Assembly: GCA_041485125.1 (NCBI GenBank)
Contig: JBGPIT010000086.1
Location: 1 to 14,827 of the forward strand
Direction: 5' to 3'
DNA length: 14,827 nt
Origin: JBGPIT01 sp041485125
Lineage (GTDB): Bacteria; Desulfobacterota; Binatia; UTPRO1
This document shows positions 1 to 5,892 of this stretch, piece after piece (the stretch's first letter is position 1; each line of letters starts with the position of its first letter). The notes under the pieces are model-generated. The model searched no databases, was not told where the DNA came from, and worked only from the letters and a program-made list of their open reading frames with translations. A program made the position numbers and the translations under genes.

Positions 1-632
1 ACCTCCTCGGCGCCCACGATCGCGACGGGCACGATGGGGCTCCGGGTGCGGAGCGCGACCTTGATGTAGCCGCCGCAACCCTGCGCGAAGCCCTTCTCGG
101 ACTTCACCTTGTAGCGTTCGCTGTCGAGGTAGTAGGCGTGGCGATTACCTTCGCCGGCGTCGGCGAAGATGGTGCATATCTCGTCCCGGCGCAGCAGCTC
201 CTCGAACTCGGCACGCCCGCCGAGGACCATACCCGTCGGGACGAGGACGTCCTTCAAGGACGCAAACCGTCCCCAGAACTCGTGACCGGCGTTCCAGGAG
301 AACCGTCCCGTGAGCCGATAGATTTCGGCCACGAGGAGGATCGCATCCCAGGGTATGACGCCTGAATGGGACGCGACAATCACGACACGACCCTCCGGAA
401 TGTTCTCGGCACCCATGGTGGTCGCCCGGAAGTAGCGGGCCGCGATCTGCTCGATCAAGAAGAACTCCCGCTTGGTAGTGACCGGGTCGAACCCGCGGTC
501 ATTGGGCGGGTAGTCGAGGAACAGGTCGCTGGCGATCGCCCCGAGGTCGAGACCGCGGGCTCGCCGCACGATCGCCTCCTGCCAGGCGACCGGCAGTGCG
601 CGTGCGAAGCGATTGAGCTGCGGGATGATCAT
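1..632 (-). CDS. PlsC-like lysophospholipid/glycerolipid acyltransferase, 3'-truncated by window edge
   Basis: The first 210 residues of a minus-strand protein are visible; the C-terminus lies beyond base 1. Residues 83-96 carry an acyltransferase histidine block, VVIVASHSGVIPWD (His89, Asp96). This is the HSGxxPxD variant found in PlsC-like enzymes of the glycerol/diacylglycerol acyltransferase group, which transfer acyl chains from acyl-CoA or acyl-ACP to lipid hydroxyls at the inner membrane. Further support comes from FADAGEGNRHAY (156-167), the position of the usual FPEG block, and from IVPVAIVGAEE (200-210), a typical C-terminal strand of the family. The ATG at 632 overlaps the stop of the upstream small gene as ATGA, so the two are probably translationally coupled. 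The lipid substrate cannot be told from sequence. I am confident of the superfamily, not of the reaction. Confidence 0.8.
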   Translation of the reverse strand, partial: MIIPQLNRFARALPVAWQEAIVRRARGLDLGAIASDLFLDYPPNDRGFDPVTTKREFFLIEQIAARYFRATTMGAENIPEGRVVIVASHSGVIPWDAILLVAEIYRLTGRFSWNAGHEFWGRFASLKDVLVPTGMVLGGRAEFEELLRRDEICTIFADAGEGNRHAYYLDSERYKVKSEKGFAQGCGGYIKVALRTRSPIVPVAIVGAEE

Positions 633-883
633 GGTGGCTTCCCCCCTTCGACGATGAAGTGCCTCCGTACCTCGTCGTCGCTTCGGAAAATCGGCAACAC
701 CGGGTGGCACGCGATGAGCGCAGCCGGACACCCGAGGAGGTGGTCCTGGAGCCGACGGACGTGCGGGGGGACCAGGATGAGATCGTCATCCACTGCCGTC
801 CCGCAGTGCGCGCAGCGAGTGACCACCAAGACGCGCGTTCGATCGGTCGGAGGCGAGGGCCGCTCATGATCTTCAATCCCCAC
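629..883 (-). CDS. small Cys/His protein, possible zinc finger, coupled to the acyltransferase
   Basis: An 84-residue reading frame starts at a GTG (883) and ends in a TGA that overlaps the acyltransferase ATG. Its third codon positions are mostly G or C, as in a real gene of this genome. It has Cys24-x2-Cys27 and His48-x3-Cys52, plus Cys59-His60, which could form a C2HC-type zinc site (RCAHCGTAV, then QDHLLGC). There is no signal peptide or membrane segment. I recognise no family. The overlap suggests that it is made together with the acyltransferase, perhaps as a small partner or regulator, but that is inference. No clear ribosome-binding site precedes the GTG, so the start is uncertain; later GTG codons near residues 20-21 are alternatives. 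Confidence 0.55.
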   Translation of the reverse strand: MGIEDHERPSPPTDRTRVLVVTRCAHCGTAVDDDLILVPPHVRRLQDHLLGCPAALIACHPVLPIFRSDDEVRRHFIVEGGKPP

Positions 884-1600
884 GACCCATGCATGGCGTG
901 CATATCGCGCGCCAGCTCGCAGCGCTGCCAGGACGCCCGCGAGTCAGTGTCCTGTCCTACAATTGGAAAATCGAAGATCGGCCCGTGAGATTCGTGTCTC
1001 GTGTTCGGGAAAGGAACCCGGAGCGCGCGGGGCAAGCCACTCACACGGTCTAAACCTCATAGCGCGCACGGCTCGGGTGATCGTCGTCGCGAGTAGCCTG
1101 TCCACCGTGCGATCTCTCGGGTCGAAAGTTTTTTTGGCGAGAAGCCTCTCCGCCCACCTCGGGCTCTCGATGGAGTGTCCGCTCAGTCCGGTCGTTTCGC
1201 AGATTTGACGACCGCTGCCGTCGACCGTTCGCGCCGATGGCAAATGTCAGGATGCGACGACCGCCGCGGTCGATGAAAGGGGCAGCCCATAGCCCCCCGC
1301 AGAAAGAAGCGGACACCTTTCCCCCGATCGCAAAACCGAGAACGAGCGCGCCGGCTCGGACCCAACCGCGAGAAATGGGCAGTCGATCGGGCGCACGGCC
1401 ATGCGGATGCATGTGGCAACCTTCTTGCTCCTCCGACACGAGGATCGCCCAGCGATGGTTTCGGCCGCCGACCGGCGTCGCGCCTCACCATGGCGCGCCC
1501 GACCAACCATTGCTCCTCGGATCGCGACAAGGCGCAGTCCTACGCATCCGCCGAGCAACCGCCTGACCTTCGCGTGGCCCTACGAGGAGAAGGAGTGAAA
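884..1600. other. intergenic region, no supported gene
   Basis: About 700 bases lie between the divergent small Cys/His gene and the large secreted protein. Several overlapping open frames exist on both strands, but they have arginine-rich, compositionally random translations and no ribosome-binding site. The region must hold promoters for both flanking genes; I could not pick convincing -35/-10 pairs. A T7 run at 1129-1135 has no hairpin before it. The strong Shine-Dalgarno GGAGAAGGAG at 1586-1595 belongs to the next gene. Confidence 0.5.
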
Positions 1601-4294
1601 ATGAGGCCCAAGATCACGATACTGAGTACCGCCGTCTTCATCGTTCTCGGGCTCTACAGCTTCGTCTCCGCGGGTACCTTCTTCGGCGCGTTGAGCAACT
1701 TCGACGCGGTCAACGACACCGGGTCGCCGTGCAACGGCTTCGAGATCGAGCTCGATGACATTCATTCGCAAGACGTGACCTACACGTTCCAGTTTCAGCG
1801 TTATGGAGTTCCGAAAATCACCGAGGACACGTTCGTCGACCCGAACAACGTCTCCCATCCAAGAACGTTTGTCCGGTGGATGAGCCCGTACGATCAAGTA
1901 AATCATGTGTTCACTCAGAGGACCCTCGCGGCTGCGCCGGGGTTCGCGAACACGGGCGGGCACCTCTGCTTCGGGACCAATGTCGTCAATGGGTCCCCCT
2001 ATGACCTCAGCGGGTGTGAACACTTCGGTCTGGGCACGCTCAAAAATCCGTCGAATACCGTCTACCGCTGGATGAAAGAGGACCCAACCAGCCCGGGAAA
2101 TCTGGTCCCTCTGGGGAACCCGGTCACAATCCCAGCGCCAGTGTGGACAGTCCCCGCCGGTCCAAATCCGGTTGTGGCAGCGGTCGTCCCGGTACCGCCA
2201 CCGCCCGCCGTGGTGCCCGTTCCGTACCTACCGAACGCCGAGTTCGGTATCGCCGTGTGGGCGAAGGTCTTCGAGACGGAGTCGGCGGACAAGTCGGATC
2301 TCGATCACCTCACGTCCGACGACCCAGCCGTACCCGGAAATGCAGGTCCGGTGCCCAACCCGAACGCCGTGACCGAGATCGAGTGGCAGATCCTACAGAC
2401 CGATTCGATGAATCCGACCGCCAACGAGCTGAAGTCCGAAAGGGCGCTGGGGAACGGCAACGAGTCGGTGACGCGCCGCTACGAGTTCTACAAGTACGTC
2501 GGCTTGTACGACACCGACCCGGACGGTGGATCGAACGAGGCGCTCTGCGCACATGTCGCTGCGGACGATCAGCACGGAACGCTGGGAAACAATGGTGTGG
2601 ATTGCAGCGCGATCGTGGTCGTCGGTGACTACATCGGTGCTCAGAATGCGGCTGCCGACGTTGCAATGCCGCTCACCGCGAACGGTGCGAACCTGAACGA
2701 CGGCGAGGTGGGAGTTCAATATCCGCATCGCCCGCTCATCTTCGGCGGCAGCGGCGGCCCGTACAGCATCGGCTTCACGGGCGGCACCTTGCCGGCGACC
2801 GACGCCGGGAACGAGTTCACGCTCGCTCAGACGACCGGCGTGCTGAACGGTGGCATTCCGAACGGCGCCGGGTTGGCGAGCTTCACCGTGCACGCAACCG
2901 ACCTCGTCGAGCCGGCGCAGCCGGCGGTCGACGCGACCTTCAACATCAACGTCGTCGCGGCGGTCACGGTCGACGACGTCGTGATCCCGGACGGCGTTCC
3001 GAACGTCGAGACCGCGGTGGACCTCACCGCCAGCGGCGGCGAGACGCCCTTCATCTGGAGCGCGATGCCGATTACCGCCGGTCTGCAAGCGTCGGTGGTC
3101 GGGAACACGTTGTCGCTCACCGGCAATGCCGCGGGCGCGTTCGACGTGCACGTCACCGTCGACGACGTTCTCGGCGGCACACATGCGAAGACGCTGACGT
3201 ACCATGTCTCCGCGCCGGGTCAGCCGACCACGACGCCGACCTCCACCGCGATCGGACCCACGCCGACCAGCACCGCTACGCCGTCGGCAAGCGCGACGGC
3301 GACTCCGTCCCCGACCGATACCGCAACACCGTCGCCGACGGCGACCGGCACGGCCACGCCGACCGCATCCGCGACGTCTACGGCGACGGCAACACCGACC
3401 GTCGCGCCCACGCCGGGTTCCGACAAGGACGCGCAGAAGTGCCGCGCGGCGCTCGTGAGCGCGGCGGCGGCGCTCGTCCGGGCGGAGGTGAAGGCGGAGC
3501 GCTCGTGCGAGGACAAGAAAGTGGGCGGCAAGCTGCCCCAGGACACGTCGTGTCCCGGTGAATCGAAGACGTCGGCGGCGATCACCAAGGCGCGCTCGAA
3601 GCTCGTGGCTACGGTCGCGAAGGCGTGCGGTGGCAAGGACAAGACGTGCGGGTCGGGCAACGACGACCTGCCATTGACGAGCGCCGGCTGGGAGGTGTCG
3701 TCGTGCCCCGACATCGACGGCGGCACGTGCACGAATGCGATCGCGACCTGCGCGGACATCGCCACGTGCCTCACCTGTATCGGCGAAGCCGCGGTCGACG
3801 AGACGATCAGCCTCTACTACGACGATCTCGTGCAGACCGACCCGAGTATCAAGACGCAGAAGGCCTTGAACAAGTGCCAGGCGACGATCGGCAGCGCGGC
3901 GACGACATTCCTCGCCGCCAAGTCCGAAGCGCTACAGAAATGCTGGACGGCCGTGAACGCGGGTGATGCGACGGGCACGTGCCCGGCAGCCGATGGGAAG
4001 GCCGCGGGCGCGATCGCGAAAGCGGAATCGAAGAAGATCGCCGCGATCTGCAATGCCTGCGGAGGCGCTGACAAGCTCTGCGGCGGCGGCGATGACTTCA
4101 CGCCCGCGCAGATCGGTTTCGCGACCAACTGCCCCGACGTGACTCCGCCCGGCGCACCGTCGTGCGCTCATCCCATCACGACCTTGCAGGACGTCGTGGA
4201 CTGCGTCGACTGCGTGACCGAATTCGAGGTGGATTGCGCCATCAGCGTCGCCGTTCCCGCGCTGACCGCGTACCCGACGGAGTGCAATCCGTAG
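1601..4294 (+). CDS. large secreted modular protein: Ig-like domains, Thr/Pro linker, tandem Cys-rich repeats
   Basis: An 897-residue exported protein. The ATG at 1601 is preferred because GGAGAAGGAG ends 5 bases upstream and a clear signal peptide follows (residues 1-24, cleavage near VSA/GT). A GTG at 1595 is the alternative. Residues about 25-355 form an N-terminal domain of a type I do not recognise by name, with several Cys residues and a Pro/Val-rich insert. Residues about 358-450 and 452-540 look like two beta-sandwich domains of the putative-Ig (He_PIG) kind. Residues about 541-606 are a Thr/Pro/Ala/Ser linker, probably extended and at the cell surface. Residues 607-897 hold two tandem copies of a Cys-rich, helical unit (first Cys at 614 and 759, 145 residues apart), each with a CGG-DK-CG motif and a CxxC near its end. 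No enzymatic motif is seen. A surface, adhesive or structural role is likely but inferred. Confidence 0.85.
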   Translation: MRPKITILSTAVFIVLGLYSFVSAGTFFGALSNFDAVNDTGSPCNGFEIELDDIHSQDVTYTFQFQRYGVPKITEDTFVDPNNVSHPRTFVRWMSPYDQVNHVFTQRTLAAAPGFANTGGHLCFGTNVVNGSPYDLSGCEHFGLGTLKNPSNTVYRWMKEDPTSPGNLVPLGNPVTIPAPVWTVPAGPNPVVAAVVPVPPPPAVVPVPYLPNAEFGIAVWAKVFETESADKSDLDHLTSDDPAVPGNAGPVPNPNAVTEIEWQILQTDSMNPTANELKSERALGNGNESVTRRYEFYKYVGLYDTDPDGGSNEALCAHVAADDQHGTLGNNGVDCSAIVVVGDYIGAQNAAADVAMPLTANGANLNDGEVGVQYPHRPLIFGGSGGPYSIGFTGGTLPATDAGNEFTLAQTTGVLNGGIPNGAGLASFTVHATDLVEPAQPAVDATFNINVVAAVTVDDVVIPDGVPNVETAVDLTASGGETPFIWSAMPITAGLQASVVGNTLSLTGNAAGAFDVHVTVDDVLGGTHAKTLTYHVSAPGQPTTTPTSTAIGPTPTSTATPSASATATPSPTDTATPSPTATGTATPTASATSTATATPTVAPTPGSDKDAQKCRAALVSAAAALVRAEVKAERSCEDKKVGGKLPQDTSCPGESKTSAAITKARSKLVATVAKACGGKDKTCGSGNDDLPLTSAGWEVSSCPDIDGGTCTNAIATCADIATCLTCIGEAAVDETISLYYDDLVQTDPSIKTQKALNKCQATIGSAATTFLAAKSEALQKCWTAVNAGDATGTCPAADGKAAGAIAKAESKKIAAICNACGGADKLCGGGDDFTPAQIGFATNCPDVTPPGAPSCAHPITTLQDVVDCVDCVTEFEVDCAISVAVPALTAYPTECNP
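3221..3418 (+). repeat. low-complexity segment coding for a Thr/Pro/Ser/Ala linker
   Basis: About 200 bases are built almost only from ACN, CCN, GCN and TCN codons in an imperfect array (repeated ACGCCGACC-like units). They encode a 66-residue linker between the Ig-like and Cys-rich domains of the secreted protein. Such segments vary in length by slippage and are often O-glycosylation substrates; neither is shown here. The reverse and alternative frames produce long artefactual open frames. Confidence 0.7.
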
Positions 4295-4320
4295 CGCCCT
4301 TCGCGTTGAGGTCGCAGGTG

Positions 4321-5028
4321 ATGGAACACGACGTCGTCCAGCTCGACGAGCACGCTGATGCCCTGATCCTTCGCGTCGCGCGTCCGCCGGTGAACGCGAT
4401 CGACCTCGGCGTCGTGCATGCGCTCGCGGCCGCCGTGGAGCGCATCGCGGCGTTCCCGCCCACCCGGCCGCTCGTCGTCACCGGCGTGGGCACGTGCTTC
4501 TCCGCTGGGCTCGATCTCAAGGTGGTGCCGCGCTACCGCCGCGAGGAGCAACGGGAGATGCTCGGCCTCGTCAACCGGCTCGTGGGCGACCTCTACGGCA
4601 TGCCGCGCCCGACCGTCGCCGCCGTGAACGGGCACGCGCTCGCGGCGGGGCTCGTCCTGGCGCTCGCCTGCGACTATCGAGTCAGCACGAGTGCGACCTG
4701 CAAGCTCGGGTTGCCGGAGATCAACGCCGGCGTTCCCTATCCCGCAGCCCCGATGCTGGTGGTCCGGGAGGAGCTGCCTCCGTCGACGGCACGGGTGTTG
4801 GTGCTCACTGGACGGACACTCGCGCCAGCGGAGGCACTCGCGATGGGCGTCGTCGACGAGGTGGTGGCGCCCGAGCGGGTCGTGCCGCGCGCGATCGAGA
4901 TGGCGGCGACGCTGGCCGCCTTCCCGGCGTACGAGCGCATCAAGGCGCAGTTCCGTGCGAACGGCATCGCCGCGATCGCACGGATCGTGGCAGAGAACGC
5001 CGATCCGATGCTCCACGGGTGGCTCTGA
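4321..5028 (+). CDS. enoyl-CoA hydratase/isomerase (crotonase) family protein, short
   Basis: A 235-residue crotonase-fold protein, slightly shorter than the usual 255-265. The ATG at 4321 begins the conserved part (MEHDVVQLDE) and has AGGTG directly before it; the open frame extends upstream into the previous gene but without family similarity. The first oxyanion-hole block is CFSAGLDLK (59-67) and the second is NGHALAAGLVLALACDYR (103-120). Of the two catalytic glutamates of enoyl-CoA hydratase, the second is present (Glu133 in LPEINAGVPYP). The position of the first is Val112. Single-Glu members include delta3,delta2-enoyl-CoA isomerases, so isomerase or another acyl-CoA reaction is more likely than hydration. 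It lies 26 bases after the secreted-protein gene, so cotranscription is possible though the functions look unrelated. Confidence 0.85.
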   Translation: MEHDVVQLDEHADALILRVARPPVNAIDLGVVHALAAAVERIAAFPPTRPLVVTGVGTCFSAGLDLKVVPRYRREEQREMLGLVNRLVGDLYGMPRPTVAAVNGHALAAGLVLALACDYRVSTSATCKLGLPEINAGVPYPAAPMLVVREELPPSTARVLVLTGRTLAPAEALAMGVVDEVVAPERVVPRAIEMAATLAAFPAYERIKAQFRANGIAAIARIVAENADPMLHGWL

Positions 5029-5123
5029 CCTGTCCCCGAAATCTGGATGAGGACGCAGCTCAGGCCGTGGGTGGCCGCGATCCGCGCCCGAGGATGACGT
5101 CCCAGAGGCGTCGTGAAATTCAG

Positions 5124-5178
5124 AACGGAGGGGGTGGGATTCGAACCCACGAGCCCTTGCGGGCTGCCGGTTTTCAAG
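5124..5178 (-). repeat. 55-bp direct repeat, copy 1 (tRNA-Ser 3' half; candidate att site)
   Basis: Identical base for base to 13767-13821 and in the same orientation. On the minus strand it runs from the anticodon loop (CTTGAAA) through the variable arm, the T arm and the 3' acceptor strand, and ends two bases past the discriminator. The identity stops exactly at the outer edge of the anticodon loop and at the tRNA 3' end, which is where tyrosine integrases that target tRNA genes exchange strands. Here the core is flanked by perfect 8-base inverted arms, CTGCCGGT and ACCGGCAG, around TTTCAAG on the plus strand. Confidence 0.85.
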
Positions 5179-5186
5179 ACCGGCAG
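5126..5186 (-). tRNA. tRNA-Ser (UGA), 3' half intact, 5' half degenerate or missing
   Basis: Read on the minus strand, the segment has an anticodon stem (CCGGT/ACCGG) with loop CTTGAAA, giving anticodon TGA. It continues with a long class II variable arm (AGCCC-GCAA-GGGCT), a T arm (GTGGG-TTCGAAT-CCCAC), a 3' acceptor strand CCCCTCC and discriminator G. CCA is not encoded. Upstream of the anticodon stem a D-arm-like piece (GTC...GAC, with GTTGAA in the loop) can be made out, but about 7 extra bases separate it from the anticodon stem. No 5' acceptor strand GGAGGGG is present; the nearest, GGAGCTG ending at 5225, has two mismatches and gives a molecule of about 100 nt. I read this as a tRNA fragment or decayed tRNA at an integration site. 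An unusual functional tRNA-Ser is not excluded. Confidence 0.5.
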
Positions 5187-5892
5187 ACCTCGTCTTCAAC
5201 AGCACCCGACCGTACCACCAGCTCCCGTTCCATCTGCACGTTGACGCTCTCTGATCCCATCTGGTCCTGCCGGATTTCCCACCGTACCGGGCAGTTGGTT
5301 TGCAGATCGGTTTGCATGGGGCCTCAACTCCGAGCCTTGCAAGCGGGCCGGTCGGGGCGCTCCTCGCATCCCCCAGCTACGCACAGCGCAGGCAGCGCCT
5401 CGCCTTCCCGCTCGCACCGTCCCGGGGCAGTGCGGGCACGAGATCACCTGTTGTGAGATCGCCCCCCGGCGGCGCGCCGGGGTCGCCGCCTCGGCCGGCT
5501 GTCGCCCGCCGCTCTCGGCCGCAGCGCGATCGATAATCGGCGGTCCGCCCCCGTAAGAGTGCGCCCCTCGTCCTCGCGGTTGCCAAACGGCGTCAGCGCC
5601 CGCGCCATGCCGCTCGACGCGATCCCCAAGGCGAAAGTCCGGAGCGCGCACAAGCTGCCCCTCCTGGTCGATGCCCAGGCGTCCGGCTGCGGTACCTCGA
5701 CGACGACGGGCGCGGCGGGGCGGGAATCTCAGCGCGGCCGCAAGCATCCCCCGGCCTCAGGAGGGGACGGGACCCGCTCACCAGCCCGAGATCATGCGCC
5801 TTTTCGGCTGTCTAAACTGCAGACGAACCGAGAAACCGGCGCAAGTTGATGCAGGAGTTTCATCATCCCCTCTTGCAGCCGCACCGTTGCGG
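5187..5892. other. gene-poor, very GC-rich region next to repeat copy 1
   Basis: Together with 5029-5123, this is an 860-base gap between the crotonase gene and the convergent end of the large GH17 gene. Open frames on both strands are arginine/proline-rich without family motifs or ribosome-binding sites. One minus-strand frame contains CPHC and is not otherwise convincing. A 47-codon minus-strand frame (5174-5317) starts MQTDLQTN and stops inside the tRNA anticodon loop. At 5879-5892 an inverted repeat CCGCA-(4 nt)-TGCGG abuts the stop codon of the GH17 gene without a T-run. I see no intact integrase. Confidence 0.45.

Noticed and set aside
1129..1135. T7 run as an intrinsic terminator
   Set aside because: No GC-rich hairpin directly precedes it on either strand, and no gene ends nearby.
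2393..3205. 270-codon minus-strand frame inside the secreted-protein gene
   Set aside because: Antisense shadow; the plus strand has a signal peptide, Ig-like domains and a ribosome site.
5126..5225. Selenocysteine tRNA
   Set aside because: The minus-strand anticodon is TGA (Ser), not TCA. The apparent TCA is on the plus strand, where the T arm would be at the wrong end; no 8-bp acceptor stem could be formed.
4494..5456. 320-codon plus-strand frame across the crotonase gene and the tRNA fragment
   Set aside because: It is out of frame with the crotonase motifs and contains GGGGIRTHEPLRAAGFQ, the known translation artefact of an antisense tRNA.
5196..5747. 183-codon minus-strand frame with a CPHC motif
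   Set aside because: Composition is random-looking (Arg/Ala/Gly), with no second Cys pair in suitable spacing, no ribosome site and no family blocks.
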